In this document: one piece after another, positions 17,738 through 27,331 of the stretch
Layout: each line of letters starts with the position of its first letter
Numbering within the stretch: the stretch's first letter is position 1
DNA from: Cohnella lupini
GTDB taxonomy: Bacteria; Bacillota; Bacilli; Paenibacillales; Paenibacillaceae
Reading direction: 5' to 3'
NCBI RefSeq assembly: GCF_003386205.1
Contig: NZ_QRDY01000001.1
Coordinates: forward strand, 186,001-250,000
Length of the DNA: 64,000 bases
Made by a program: the position numbers and the translations under genes
Notes under the pieces: generated by a model
The model's database searches: none
The model's input: the letters and a program-made list of their open reading frames with translations, nothing else
Told to the model about the DNA's origin: nothing

Positions 17738-19687
17738 ATGAGACAACATTCGCTTAATAAATTGGAATACAACCGCGTAATCGATATTTTGAAGACTTAT
17801 ACGACCACCTATTTAGGCAAACGCCTTGCCGAAGCATTAAAGCCGCTCCAAAACAAAGAAGTCATCGGCCAAAGGTTAAACGAAACGAAGGAGGCTTCCC
17901 GCCTATTGGCAAAAGGAGGACATCCGCCTCTTCCTTCTTTGGATGGGATGGAGACGATGATGGGGCTGTTGGGAACGGGATACGTCATGGCCGAGCAGGA
18001 TTTCGGCTTCATGGCGCAGTTCGCGAGAAGCTGCGAGCAATTGCGGCAGTATATGTCCTCGAAGAAGGCGGAGGCACCCGTCGTTGCGGCATACGGAACA
18101 TCCATGTATGACTTGAAGCCGTTGAGAGAAGCGATAGAGGCATGCATCGATCGCGGCCGAATCGTGGATACGGCGAGCTCCGAGCTGCAGAAGGTCCGCA
18201 AGAAAATCCGCGTCGCGGAGGAAAGATTGCAGAAGCGATTGGAAGGGTTGCTGTCCAAGCACTCCGATATTTTGCAGGAGCGATTAGTTAGCCAACGGGG
18301 CGGGAGGTACGTGCTTCCGGTGAAAAAAGAATACCGCAAGAGGATTCCGGGGACGGTGCTCGACGAATCGTCTAGCGGGCAAACCGTGTTCGTCGAGCCT
18401 TCGGAGCTTGCGGGTTCGCAAATGGATTTAAGCGCGCTGAGGGCAGAGGAAAGCCGGGAGGAGACGCAGATTCTCGCCGTGCTGACGGGGGAAGTCGAGG
18501 GCTACTCCTATGAGCTGTCGGTGAACGTCGATACGGTCGGACATTACGACTTCCTGTTCGCCAAAGCGAAGTGGGGACTCGCGTTGGGCGGAATCGCGCC
18601 GGAGCTGAACGACAAGCGGCTAATCGACTTGCGGGAAGCACGCCATCCCTTGCTGTCGACGAAGCCGGTTCCGCTGAATATCAAAGTAGGCGACGGATAT
18701 CGTGCATTGCTTATCACCGGCCCGAATACCGGGGGCAAGACGGTCGCGCTTAAGACGGTGGGACTGCTGACTCTTATGGCGCAGTCCGGATTGCTTATAC
18801 CGGCTTCAGAAGGCAGCAACGTCTGCGTGTTCGGATCGGTGGAGGTGGATATCGGAGACGATCAGAGCTTGGATTCGTCTTTGAGCACTTTCTCGTCGCA
18901 TCTTCGCAACGTTATCGATATTCTCTCCCATGCGGGATCGTCTACGTTGGTATTGCTGGACGAATTGGCGACCGGAACGGATCCGGGAGAAGGAGTTGGA
19001 CTGTCCATTGCCGTTCTCGAAGAATTGTACCGCCGTCATTCGGTCATCATGGCTACGACCCATTTTAACGAGATCAAAGAATACGCCCGGGTGACCGACG
19101 GTTTCCGGAACGCGCGTATGGCCTTCGACGAGGAGACGTTGAGCCCGCTCTACCGTCTGGATATGGGGGAGGCCGGGAACAGCTACGCCTTCGTCATCGC
19201 GGCGAAGCTTGGGATATCCGCCGCTATTATCAAACGGGCGAGGACGATAGCGGACAGCTTGAAGGAAGGCAAAGGAAACCGCGAGATACCTAAGCAAGCG
19301 AGCGGAGGTTATGCGCAATCGCGCGGGGTGAAGGAGAGGAAAGGGAGAGCCGATTCGCGACAAGCGAAAGCTTCCGATGCCGGCGCCGAGCAATTGTCCA
19401 TAAAGTGGTCCGTCGGAGACGTCGTATTCATTCCTCAACTGCGTAAGCCTGGAGTCGTATACCGGTTGCCGGACGAAAGGGGCAATATGATCGTGCAGGT
19501 GCAGAAGGAGAAAATCACGATCAACCACAAACGGATTCGCAAGTTCATCGACAAGAAACACCTGTATCCGGGAGAGGATTACGATTTGGATATCGTGTTC
19601 GAATCCGTCGAGAATCGCAAGAAGAGACATTTGATGGGCAAGCGGCACGTGGACGGTTTAACGATAGAGAAACCTTCCGAGGAATGA
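17738..19687 (+). CDS. MutS2-like ATPase lacking the C-terminal Smr domain
   Basis: The 649-residue protein has the MutS-family ATPase core: Walker A GPNTGGKT at residues 328-335, Walker B LVLLDELATG near 404-413, and a following TTHFNEIKEYA segment. The N-terminal coiled-coil and clamp part resembles MutS2. Bacterial MutS2 (about 785 residues; RqcU in B. subtilis) ends with a Smr nuclease domain. This protein instead stops after a KOW-like region (SVGDVVFIPQLRKPGVVYRL) and a basic tail. MutS2 is linked to recombination control and rescue of collided ribosomes, but this shorter paralogue is not assigned a role. GGAGG precedes the ATG. It sits just upstream of lepA, behind two terminators. Confidence 0.85.
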   Translation: MRQHSLNKLEYNRVIDILKTYTTTYLGKRLAEALKPLQNKEVIGQRLNETKEASRLLAKGGHPPLPSLDGMETMMGLLGTGYVMAEQDFGFMAQFARSCEQLRQYMSSKKAEAPVVAAYGTSMYDLKPLREAIEACIDRGRIVDTASSELQKVRKKIRVAEERLQKRLEGLLSKHSDILQERLVSQRGGRYVLPVKKEYRKRIPGTVLDESSSGQTVFVEPSELAGSQMDLSALRAEESREETQILAVLTGEVEGYSYELSVNVDTVGHYDFLFAKAKWGLALGGIAPELNDKRLIDLREARHPLLSTKPVPLNIKVGDGYRALLITGPNTGGKTVALKTVGLLTLMAQSGLLIPASEGSNVCVFGSVEVDIGDDQSLDSSLSTFSSHLRNVIDILSHAGSSTLVLLDELATGTDPGEGVGLSIAVLEELYRRHSVIMATTHFNEIKEYARVTDGFRNARMAFDEETLSPLYRLDMGEAGNSYAFVIAAKLGISAAIIKRARTIADSLKEGKGNREIPKQASGGYAQSRGVKERKGRADSRQAKASDAGAEQLSIKWSVGDVVFIPQLRKPGVVYRLPDERGNMIVQVQKEKITINHKRIRKFIDKKHLYPGEDYDLDIVFESVENRKKRHLMGKRHVDGLTIEKPSEE

Positions 19688-19713
19688 TGCCGCTAACGAA
19701 CAAGGCCAGCTCA

Positions 19714-19742
19714 TTGATGCCATGGGAATACGCTGTTATAAT
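19714..19742 (+). promoter_or_regulatory. SigA-type promoter of lepA
   Basis: TTGATG (19714-19719) and TATAAT (19737-19742) are separated by 17 bp, 49 bp before the lepA start. Confidence 0.75.
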
Positions 19743-19791
19743 GAAGTGATCGTCAACTGACGCATGGAACCGGCTGGGGGTACTCATTGGA

Positions 19792-21609
19792 ATGGCTGAA
19801 ATTACTTTTAAACAGACTCACATTCGCAATTTCTGTATTATCGCGCATATCGACCACGGCAAATCGACGCTGGCCGACCGCATATTGGAATATACGGGCA
19901 CGTTGACTTCCCGCGAGATGCAGGATCAGGTATTGGATTCGATGGATCTCGAACGCGAACGGGGGATCACGATCAAGCTGCAAGCGGTTCGTTTGTTATA
20001 CAAAGCGGACGACGGAGAAACGTACATGCTTCATCTGATCGATACCCCGGGACACGTGGATTTCACGTACGAGGTTTCTCGGAGCTTGGCTGCTTGCGAA
20101 GGCGCTCTGCTAGTCGTAGACGCCGCGCAAGGCATCGAAGCGCAGACATTGGCCAACGTCTATCTGGCGCTGGACAACAATTTGGAAATCGTGCCGGTCA
20201 TCAATAAGATCGACTTGCCGAGCGCGGACCCGGAGCGGGTCAAGAAGGAAGTCGAGGACGTCATCGGTCTCGACACGAGCGACGCGGTGTTGGCATCGGC
20301 CAAGAACGGCATCGGAATCAAAGAAATCCTGGAGCAAGTCGTTCAGAAAATACCGGCACCCTCAGGAGATCGTAACAAACCGCTTAAAGCGCTCATTTTC
20401 GATTCCCATTACGACCCGTACAAAGGGGTTATCTGTTATATCCGTATCGTGGACGGCACGATTCGCGCCGGCACGCGCATGAAGTTCATGGCTACCGGCG
20501 CGAACTTCGACGTCATCGAAGTCGGCACGTTCATGCCGCGTCCTACCGCGGTTACAGAACTAGGACCCGGCGATGTAGGTTTCGTGACCGCTTCGATCCG
20601 GAACGTGAAGGATACCCGCGTGGGGGATACGATCACGGACATGAAGAACCCTACCGCGGAAGCCTTGCCAGGTTACCGTCGCGTTAATCCGATGGTGTTC
20701 TGCGGACTGTATCCGATCGAGACGACCGATTATAACGACTTGCGTGACGCTTTGGAGAAGCTGGAGCTTAACGATGCATCCTTGCGCTACGAGCCGGAAT
20801 CTTCCCAAGCGCTCGGATTCGGCTATCGCTGCGGGTTCCTCGGCATGCTTCACATGGAGATTATCCAGGAGCGCATCGAGCGCGAATTCAATATCCCGTT
20901 GATTACGACCGCTCCGAGCGTTATTTACAAAGTCACGCAAACGAACGGCGACATATTGGAGATTTCCAATCCGGCGGATTATCCGGAAGCGGGTAAGATC
21001 GATTTCGTGGAAGAGCCTTACGTAAAGGCTTCCATCATCGTGCCCAACGATTACGTTGGAGCGATCATGGAGCTTTGCCAGAATAAGCGCGGCGAGTTCA
21101 TCGATATGCAGTACTTGGACACGAATCGCGTGACGATCAAGTACAACATGCCGCTCGCGGAGATCGTCTACGATTTCTTCGATCAATTGAAATCCAGCAC
21201 GAAGGGATACGCTTCGTTCGACTACGAAGTGATCGGCTACCGTCAATCTAGCCTGGTCAAGATGGATATTCTGCTTAACGCGGAGAAGGTCGACGCGCTT
21301 TCCTTCATCGTGCATAAAGACAGAGCGTACAACCGCGGACGGGTCATTTGCGAGAAGCTCAAAGAGCTTATCCCTCGCCAGATGTTCGAAGTGCCGATCC
21401 AAGCGGCTATCGGACAGAAAATCGTTTCCCGCGAATCGATCAAGGCGATGCGCAAGAACGTTCTCGCGAAATGTTACGGCGGAGATATTTCCCGGAAGCG
21501 CAAGCTGCTAGATAAGCAAAAAGAAGGTAAAAAACGGATGAAGCAGGTCGGTAACGTCGAAGTTCCGCAAGAAGCGTTCATGGCCGTGCTCAAGCTGGAT
21601 AATGATTAA
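19792..21609 (+). CDS. lepA: Elongation factor 4 (LepA) GTPase
   Basis: LepA is a ribosome-bound translational GTPase related to EF-G, implicated in back-translocation and 30S assembly. The 605-residue protein has G1 AHIDHGKST near residue 18, G3 DTPGHVDF, G4 NKIDLP, and the LepA-specific C-terminal domain ending with [14 protein letters not shown] and [17 protein letters not shown]. Length is normal. A SigA-type promoter lies just upstream, and hemW overlaps the last 8 bases, so the two are coupled as in Bacillus. Confidence 0.98.
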   Translation: MAEITFKQTHIRNFCIIAHIDHGKSTLADRILEYTGTLTSREMQDQVLDSMDLERERGITIKLQAVRLLYKADDGETYMLHLIDTPGHVDFTYEVSRSLAACEGALLVVDAAQGIEAQTLANVYLALDNNLEIVPVINKIDLPSADPERVKKEVEDVIGLDTSDAVLASAKNGIGIKEILEQVVQKIPAPSGDRNKPLKALIFDSHYDPYKGVICYIRIVDGTIRAGTRMKFMATGANFDVIEVGTFMPRPTAVTELGPGDVGFVTASIRNVKDTRVGDTITDMKNPTAEALPGYRRVNPMVFCGLYPIETTDYNDLRDALEKLELNDASLRYEPESSQALGFGYRCGFLGMLHMEIIQERIEREFNIPLITTAPSVIYKVTQTNGDILEISNPADYPEAGKIDFVEEPYVKASIIVPNDYVGAIMELCQNKRGEFIDMQYLDTNRVTIKYNMPLAEIVYDFFDQLKSSTKGYASFDYEVIGYRQSSLVKMDILLNAEKVDALSFIVHKDRAYNRGRVICEKLKELIPRQMFEVPIQAAIGQKIVSRESIKAMRKNVLAKCYGGDISRKRKLLDKQKEGKKRMKQVGNVEVPQEAFMAVLKLDND

Positions 21610-22795
21610 TATGGCAACCGAATCCATCACCGTGCCACAAGTTCATCTGTGGACTCCGCGAGCGCTTTATATCCATATTCCTTTTTGCACGAATAAATGT
21701 TTTTACTGCGACTTCAACTCCTACGTAGCCGCCGGACAGCCGATCGACGCCTATTTAGACGCGTTGGAGAACGAAATGAAGCTTACGGTCGCGGAGTTGC
21801 CGCCGACGGTCATCGATACCGTTTTCGTAGGCGGAGGTACGCCAACGGTGCTTACGCCGACTCAGATGACGAGGTTCCTGGCGTCCGTTCGGAAGCACTT
21901 TCCGCTTGCGGATAACGTTGAGTTTACGATGGAGGCTAATCCCGGAACGACGGACATGGAGAAGCTGGCGGCTATGCGCGAAGGCGGCGTTAACCGGATC
22001 AGCTTCGGAGCCCAGACGTTCGATAACGGGCTGCTCGAGACGATCGGCAGAATCCATGCGGCCCAGGACGTCGTGGAGAGCATCGCGAACGCCAAAGCCG
22101 CCGGATTCTCGAATCTCTCCATCGATCTGATGTTCGGCTTGCCGAACCAGACGTTGCAGCAATTGAAGGACAGCGTGTCCAAAGCGTTGGAGTTGGATTT
22201 GCCGCACTATTCTCTGTACGGGTTGAAGGTGGAGGAAAACACGTTATTCCACCGCTTGTACCAGCGAGACGAGCTGCCTCTTCCCGAGGAAGACGACGAA
22301 CTGGCCATGTACGAGCATTTGATGGAAAGACTAGGCGGCGCGGGTTATCGGCATTACGAGATCAGCAACTTCGCGAGACCGGGCTTTGAAAGCCGGCATA
22401 ATACGACTTACTGGCACAATGAGCCGTATTACGGTTTAGGTGCCGGAGCCCATGGTTATGCGCTAGGCAAGCGCCATGTCAACATTAAAGGCGTTCAACC
22501 TTACATCGATTCGGCGAATAAAGCGCTGCCCCGATTAGAGGAAAGCTCCGTTAGCTTGGAAGAAGCAATGGGCGATTTCATGATGGTCGGCTTGCGATTG
22601 CAGGAAGGCGTGAACGCATCGAGCTTCGCCCATCAGTTCGACGGTGCGGATCTGGAGCAAATATACGGAGCCGAACTGAAGAAAATGGTCGGTCAAGGAT
22701 TGCTCGAGCGTTGCGAACGGGACGATTCGGCAAGCTATCGGTTGACGCACCAAGGGATTCTGTTCGGCAACGAAGTATTCGGCGCTTTCGTATAA
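21602..22795 (+). CDS. hemW: HemW, radical SAM heme chaperone
   Basis: HemW proteins, long annotated as HemN-like coproporphyrinogen oxidases, bind heme and a 4Fe-4S cluster. The 397-residue protein has the radical SAM motif Cys29-x3-Cys33-x2-Cys36 (CTNKCFYC) followed by Phe, plus the family blocks VFVGGGTPT and EISNFARPG. It lacks the extra N-terminal region of true HemN. The start overlaps lepA; an alternative ATG lies 9 bases inside, and neither has a strong ribosome binding site, so translation is probably coupled to lepA. A terminator follows at 22828. Confidence 0.93.
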   Translation: MINMATESITVPQVHLWTPRALYIHIPFCTNKCFYCDFNSYVAAGQPIDAYLDALENEMKLTVAELPPTVIDTVFVGGGTPTVLTPTQMTRFLASVRKHFPLADNVEFTMEANPGTTDMEKLAAMREGGVNRISFGAQTFDNGLLETIGRIHAAQDVVESIANAKAAGFSNLSIDLMFGLPNQTLQQLKDSVSKALELDLPHYSLYGLKVEENTLFHRLYQRDELPLPEEDDELAMYEHLMERLGGAGYRHYEISNFARPGFESRHNTTYWHNEPYYGLGAGAHGYALGKRHVNIKGVQPYIDSANKALPRLEESSVSLEEAMGDFMMVGLRLQEGVNASSFAHQFDGADLEQIYGAELKKMVGQGLLERCERDDSASYRLTHQGILFGNEVFGAFV

Positions 22796-22827
22796 GCAGG
22801 GGCCAACGATTCGTTTAGATCTATCCG

Positions 22828-22876
22828 ATCCGCCCTTGGCGATGCTTAGCATCTGCCGACCGGCGGATTTGTTTTG
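22828..22876 (+). terminator. Intrinsic terminator after lepA-hemW
   Basis: ATCCGCC (22828-22834) pairs with GGCGGAT (22862-22868), enclosing an inner GATGC-TTA-GCATC hairpin with a short GGC/GCC step, followed by TTGTTTT. Confidence 0.8.
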
Positions 22877-22891
22877 TTCGAATTGGCGTCT

Positions 22892-22938
22892 TAGACGAAC
22901 TAGCGCCGAACGGTTAAATCTAAGCGCTAGATCGTCTA
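22892..22938. repeat. Imperfect 15-bp inverted repeat
   Basis: TAGACGAACTAGCGC (22892-22906) is the reverse complement of GCGCTAGATCGTCTA (22924-22938) except for one position, with 17 bp between. No T run follows, so it is not an obvious terminator. It lies just upstream of the acetyltransferase promoter and could be an operator or a remnant. Confidence 0.55.
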
Positions 22939-22960
22939 GTCGCTATGTTGGAAATGTCTC

Positions 22961-22989
22961 TTGAGAATTCATTCGCCATGTTGTATATT
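22961..22989 (+). promoter_or_regulatory. SigA-type promoter of the ArgA-like gene
   Basis: TTGAGA (22961-22966) and TATATT (22984-22989) are separated by 17 bp, 38 bp before the start codon. The -10 overlaps an ARG-box-like palindrome. Confidence 0.7.
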
Positions 22990-22995
22990 TATACA
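22982..22995. promoter_or_regulatory. ARG-box-like operator
   Basis: TGTATATTTATACA is a 14-bp palindrome of the form TGNAT-N4-ATNCA, the geometry known for ArgR/AhrC boxes. It covers the -10 of the ArgA-like gene, so a bound repressor would block transcription. The regulator assignment is inferred. Confidence 0.5.
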
Positions 22996-23027
22996 TACAA
23001 TTGATGCTAGAGAAAGAAGGAATCCAC

Positions 23028-23528
23028 ATGTCGGTCATCTGCCGTAAAGCGCAGCAAGAAGACGTTGATGCGCTTTATGAACTCATACAAGGGTATGCCG
23101 CCAAAGGCATAATGCTCCCCCGTTCGCGCGAGGCTTTGTCGCGTAATATCGATACGTTTATCGTCGCTCAAGACGGAGAACGGCTTATCGGGTGCGGTTC
23201 ATTATGCAAGCTAGGCAGCGATCTCGTTGAAATACGGTCGCTCGGCATCGTGGATGGCTATAAAGGGCAAGGGATCGGCAGCAAGCTGGTGGATGCCTTA
23301 ATGGAAGAAGCCAAAGCTCTCGGAATCCCTAAAGTCATGGCGCTCACGTACGAGTCGGCTTTCTTTCAGAAAAACGGATTCAATATCGTGGATAAAGAGA
23401 TTTTCCCCGAGAAAGTATGGACGGATTGCGTACATTGCGCCAAGCAGCATTGCTGCGACGAGATTGCGGTCGTAAGGCTGATCGAACCCGCGGCCGTCGG
23501 AGAACGATTAAGTTTCGCCCAAATATGA
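23028..23528 (+). CDS. GNAT N-acetyltransferase, short ArgA (N-acetylglutamate synthase)-like
   Basis: The 166-residue protein is a single GNAT domain, with the acetyl-CoA loop in GYKGQGIGSKLVDAL. Its C-terminal part, EKVWTDCVHC followed by a CDEIAVVRL segment, resembles the cysteine-containing tail of short stand-alone N-acetylglutamate synthases. These catalyse the first step of arginine synthesis in bacteria without classical ArgA. The ATG at 23028 is preceded by AAGAAGGA; the longer frame from 23001 lacks a site. The promoter overlaps an ARG-box-like palindrome, which supports an arginine role. A different GNAT substrate cannot be excluded. Confidence 0.72.
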   Translation: MSVICRKAQQEDVDALYELIQGYAAKGIMLPRSREALSRNIDTFIVAQDGERLIGCGSLCKLGSDLVEIRSLGIVDGYKGQGIGSKLVDALMEEAKALGIPKVMALTYESAFFQKNGFNIVDKEIFPEKVWTDCVHCAKQHCCDEIAVVRLIEPAAVGERLSFAQI

Positions 23529-23558
23529 TCGAACATGCCGAATCGAGCCGGAACGTCC

Positions 23559-23588
23559 TTGACATGACCGCCCTCGGTTTGGTATTTT
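23559..23588 (+). promoter_or_regulatory. Promoter of the hrcA operon
   Basis: TTGACA (23559-23564) and TATTTT (23583-23588) are 18 bp apart, directly upstream of the CIRCE element. Confidence 0.65.
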
Positions 23589-23599
23589 TGTATTAGCAT

Positions 23600-23626
23600 T
23601 TAGCACTCAACGAAATGGAGTGCTAA
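23600..23626. promoter_or_regulatory. CIRCE operator
   Basis: TTAGCACTC (23600-23608), nine bases, then GAGTGCTAA (23618-23626) is the exact CIRCE sequence bound by HrcA. It controls the class I heat-shock operon that follows. Confidence 0.98.
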
Positions 23627-23667
23627 CGATAACCGAAATACGGTAACCTAAGAAGGGGGAGTCTAGC

Positions 23668-24693
23668 ATGCTGAGCGAACGTCAAAGAATGATTCTCAAT
23701 GCCATTATCGACGATTATATTCGTTCCGCCGAACCTGTCGGGTCTCGCAGCATCTCGAAGCGCGGCGACGTTACCTTTAGTCCGGCCACCATTCGCAACG
23801 AAATGGCGGACTTGGAGGAGATGGGCTTGCTCGAACAGCCGCATACTTCGGCAGGCCGGATTCCTTCCATTAAAGGTTATCGTTATTACGTGGATCACCT
23901 CGTTACCTTGGATGGAGTAGGAGATCAGGATGCCCGTAAGCTCCGGACGTATTTCGCGGAGAAAATGAACCATTGGGAAGGCGTAATCGGTCATGCCGCG
24001 ACGATATTGTCGCAATTGACCAATTACACGTCAATCGTGCTCGGTCCGGAGATGTTCAGCACGACGCTGAAGCATTTTCAACTCATTCCGATTAACGACG
24101 TCTCCGCCGTGGCCATTATCGTAGCGAATACCGGACATGTGGAGCATAGAACGATTACGATCCCCGAAGGGATCTCGATGGACGATATGGCCAAGATCGT
24201 TAACCTTCTGAACGATAAGCTTTCCGGCGTTCCGTTCTACAAGGTTAAGTCCGTATTGCACAGCGAGATAGCCAAGGAATTAAGCCGCTACGTCGAGCAT
24301 TGCGAAGATATTCTCGCGTTGCTGGAGCAGACGATTACCGAAGAGCAGGAACCCAAGGTTTTCTTGAGCGGAGCATCGAACATGCTCACTCAGCCGGAAT
24401 TCAAAGATGTGGACAAAGCCAAGAGCATTCTGGGAATGTTGGAAGAGACGCAGCTGCTGATGCAACTGTTTCAGTCCAATCCCGGCGGGATCCAAGTGAA
24501 GATCGGCACGGAGAATACGTTGGAAGCCATCAATCAATGCAGCTTGATTACGGCGACCTATTCTTACGAAGGGCGGTCGCTTGGCACGATCGGCATTTTA
24601 GGCCCTACTCGAATGGAGTATGGCAAAGTCATTAGTTTATTGAATTATTTATCCAATGATATCGCGTTGATGATGTCGCGCTGGTATAAGTAA
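23668..24693 (+). CDS. hrcA: Heat-inducible transcription repressor HrcA
   Basis: HrcA binds CIRCE and represses the dnaK and groE operons; its folding depends on GroEL. The 341-residue protein starts with a winged helix (SERQRMILNAIIDDYIRS, then VTFSPATIRNEMADLEEMG) and has HrcA-specific blocks such as LEQPHTSAGRIPS and LGPTRMEYGKVI. GGGGGAG lies before the ATG. The CIRCE copy at 23600 shows autoregulation, and grpE follows 52 bp downstream. Confidence 0.98.
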   Translation: MLSERQRMILNAIIDDYIRSAEPVGSRSISKRGDVTFSPATIRNEMADLEEMGLLEQPHTSAGRIPSIKGYRYYVDHLVTLDGVGDQDARKLRTYFAEKMNHWEGVIGHAATILSQLTNYTSIVLGPEMFSTTLKHFQLIPINDVSAVAIIVANTGHVEHRTITIPEGISMDDMAKIVNLLNDKLSGVPFYKVKSVLHSEIAKELSRYVEHCEDILALLEQTITEEQEPKVFLSGASNMLTQPEFKDVDKAKSILGMLEETQLLMQLFQSNPGGIQVKIGTENTLEAINQCSLITATYSYEGRSLGTIGILGPTRMEYGKVISLLNYLSNDIALMMSRWYK

Positions 24694-24745
24694 GGCATTG
24701 CATAGCCCCCGCTCAAGGGTGGCACGGTAAGGAGGTGAATCCTAC

Positions 24746-25342
24746 ATGAATACGAATGAAACGAAGGAGCCGGCAAACATGAATGAACATCAAGAAGACT
24801 CTTCCGAAGCAGTGGAAACGGGTTCGGAAGAGAACGAGGTATCTTCGCCGGAAGGCGAAGAGGTTTCTGCGGAACAATCCGGCGAAGAAACGTCTCCGGC
24901 CGTGTTAGAGCTTCAACGCTTAGCGGACGAGAACCATAGCCGATATTTACGGGCGCAAGCCGATTTCGATAATTTTCGCCGGCGGACGTTAAAGGAAAAA
25001 GAAGAGCTTACTCAGTACGCTTCCTTGAAGCTGATCACGCAATTGCTTCCCGTTCTGGACAATTTCCAGCGCGCGTTGCAAACCGGCGGAGAAGGCGCGG
25101 AAAGCGGTTCTTTCGCCAAGGGCGTAGACATGATTTACAGGCAGCTGACGCAAGTGATGGAATCGGAAGGATTGAAGCCGATGGAGTCGGTCGGTCAACC
25201 GTTCGATCCGGAATTGCATCAAGCGATCATGCAAGTCGAAAGCGACGAGCATGAAGAAGGTATCGTAGTCGAGGCTATCCAAAACGGCTATTGGCTGAAA
25301 GACAAAGTTATTCGGCCGGCAATGGTTAAGGTAAGCGGCTAA
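24746..25342 (+). CDS. grpE: Nucleotide exchange factor GrpE
   Basis: GrpE releases ADP from DnaK. The 198-residue protein has a Glu/Ser-rich disordered N terminus (about 1-50), the long helix with [15 protein letters not shown], and the C-terminal beta domain containing [27 protein letters not shown] precedes the ATG at good spacing. It is the second gene of the CIRCE-controlled operon. Confidence 0.97.
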   Translation: MNTNETKEPANMNEHQEDSSEAVETGSEENEVSSPEGEEVSAEQSGEETSPAVLELQRLADENHSRYLRAQADFDNFRRRTLKEKEELTQYASLKLITQLLPVLDNFQRALQTGGEGAESGSFAKGVDMIYRQLTQVMESEGLKPMESVGQPFDPELHQAIMQVESDEHEEGIVVEAIQNGYWLKDKVIRPAMVKVSG

Positions 25343-25397
25343 ATCGTTTCGTTTTCACCCCAATAATTGCACTTATATGAAGGAGGAACATACAGTT

Positions 25398-27245
25398 ATG
25401 AGTAAAGTAATCGGTATTGACCTTGGTACGACTAACTCTTGCGTAGCGGTAATGGAAGGCGGCGAAGCCGTAGTTATCCCTAACGCGGAAGGAAATCGCA
25501 CGACCCCCTCGGTCGTAGGCTTCAAGAAAGACGGAGAACGAGTCGTTGGAGAGACGGCTAAACGTCAAGCAATCACCAATCCGGATCGCACGATAAGCTC
25601 CATTAAACGTCATATGGGAACTAGCCACAAGGAGTCGATCGAAGGCAAAGCGTATTCCGCTCCGGAGATTTCGGCGATCATTTTGCAGAAGCTTAAAGCA
25701 GATGCGGAAGCTTACTTAGGTCAACCTGTAACGCAAGCGGTAATAACGGTTCCCGCTTATTTTAACGACAGCCAGCGCCAAGCGACCAAAGATGCCGGAA
25801 ACATCGCTGGCCTTGAAGTTCTTCGTATCGTTAACGAGCCTACGGCGGCAGCTCTAGCATACGGCTTCGAAAAACAAGAAGACCAAACGATTCTCGTGTT
25901 CGACTTGGGCGGCGGAACATTCGACGTCAGTATTCTCGAACTAGGCGAAGGGTTCTTCGAAGTTAAAGCGACAAGCGGCGATAACCACTTAGGCGGCGAC
26001 GACTTCGACCAGATCGTTATGGAATGGCTAGCTGGCGAATTCAAGAAAGAGCACAGTATCGACCTGTTGAAAGACAAAGCGGCGGTGCAACGTCTGAAGG
26101 ATGCTGCGGAAAAAGCGAAAAAAGAACTTTCCGGCGTCGTGTCCACGACGATCTCATTGCCGTTTATCACGGTCGTAGACGGAGTTCCTCAGCATTTGGA
26201 GCTTAACCTTAGCCGTTCTAAATTCGACGAATTGACTGCGGGCTTGGTTGAGCGCACGATGGGACCTACCCGTCAAGCGCTCTCCGATGCCGGAATGACC
26301 GCTAAAGACATTCACAAAGTCGTATTGGTCGGCGGATCCACTCGGATTCCTGCCGTTGTCGAAGCGATTAAGAAGCTGACGGGTCAAGAGCCTCACAAAG
26401 GCGTTAATCCGGATGAGGTCGTTGCTCTAGGCGCAGCTGTTCAAGCGGGCGTATTGACGGGCGAAGTTAAAGACGTCGTATTGCTGGACGTTACTCCGCT
26501 GTCCCTCGGTATCGAAACCGCAGGCGGCGTATTGACGAAAATGATCGATCGCAACACAACGATCCCGACGAGCAAATCGCAAGTTTATTCCACTTACGCG
26601 GACATGCAGACGCAAGTCGAAATCCACGTTCTGCAAGGCGAACGCGCGATGGCGAAAGACAATAAGACTTTGGGCCGCTTTATTCTAAGCGACATCCCGG
26701 CAGCTCCGCGGGGAGTTCCTCAGATCGAAGTTACTTTCGACATCGATGCCAACGGTATCGTTAACGTGTCCGCGCTGGATAAAGGAACGGGCAAAACCCA
26801 GAAAATCACGATTACTTCTTCCGGCGGCTTGAGCAAGGAAGAAATCGATCGCATGCAGCAAGAAGCCGAGCTTCACGCGGAAGAAGACAAAGCTCGTCGC
26901 GAGCTTGTCGAAGCGAAGAACAGCGCGGATCAATTGATTTACAGCGCGGAAAAAACGATCAAAGACCTTGGCGACAAAGTCGATGCGGGCGAGATCGATA
27001 AAGCGAACGCCGCGAAAGAAAGGTTGACGGGCGCGCTCGCTTCCGATAACCTTGAAGAGATCAAAACGGCTACGGACGAACTGAGCGAGATCGTTCAACA
27101 GCTTTCCGTCAAGCTCTACGAGCAAGCTGCGCAAGCTCAGGCTGCGCAAGGCGGAGCAGATGGCGCCGATGCCGGTCCGGGACCGTCTAAAGATAACGTC
27201 GTTGACGCGGATTACGAAGTCGTCGACGAAGACAAGAAAAACTAA
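25398..27245 (+). CDS. dnaK: Chaperone DnaK (Hsp70)
   Basis: ATP-dependent Hsp70 chaperone. The 615-residue protein starts [18 protein letters not shown]. The ATP-binding domain has [14 protein letters not shown] and [13 protein letters not shown]; the substrate domain begins after the [14 protein letters not shown] linker; the C-terminal lid and tail end in [13 protein letters not shown]. The start at 25398 has AGGAGG upstream; an in-frame ATG 21 bp earlier would overlap that site. A long hairpin separates it from dnaJ. Confidence 0.99.
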   Translation: MSKVIGIDLGTTNSCVAVMEGGEAVVIPNAEGNRTTPSVVGFKKDGERVVGETAKRQAITNPDRTISSIKRHMGTSHKESIEGKAYSAPEISAIILQKLKADAEAYLGQPVTQAVITVPAYFNDSQRQATKDAGNIAGLEVLRIVNEPTAAALAYGFEKQEDQTILVFDLGGGTFDVSILELGEGFFEVKATSGDNHLGGDDFDQIVMEWLAGEFKKEHSIDLLKDKAAVQRLKDAAEKAKKELSGVVSTTISLPFITVVDGVPQHLELNLSRSKFDELTAGLVERTMGPTRQALSDAGMTAKDIHKVVLVGGSTRIPAVVEAIKKLTGQEPHKGVNPDEVVALGAAVQAGVLTGEVKDVVLLDVTPLSLGIETAGGVLTKMIDRNTTIPTSKSQVYSTYADMQTQVEIHVLQGERAMAKDNKTLGRFILSDIPAAPRGVPQIEVTFDIDANGIVNVSALDKGTGKTQKITITSSGGLSKEEIDRMQQEAELHAEEDKARRELVEAKNSADQLIYSAEKTIKDLGDKVDAGEIDKANAAKERLTGALASDNLEEIKTATDELSEIVQQLSVKLYEQAAQAQAAQGGADGADAGPGPSKDNVVDADYEVVDEDKKN

Positions 27246-27264
27246 GGTTATCTAGCATAAACCG

Positions 27265-27310
27265 AAAGTCAAAGTGACTTCGTCCTATTGGGCGGATTCA
27301 TTTTGACTTT
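27265..27310 (+). other. Intercistronic hairpin between dnaK and dnaJ
   Basis: AAAGTCAAAGTGA (27265-27277) pairs at all 13 positions (one G-U) with TCATTTTGACTTT (27298-27310), with an inner GTCC/GGGC step. There is no strong T run after it, so it may act as an RNA stability or processing element, or as a partial terminator reducing dnaJ output. Confidence 0.65.
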
Positions 27311-27331
27311 CCTTCATGAGGAGGTGGAGAA

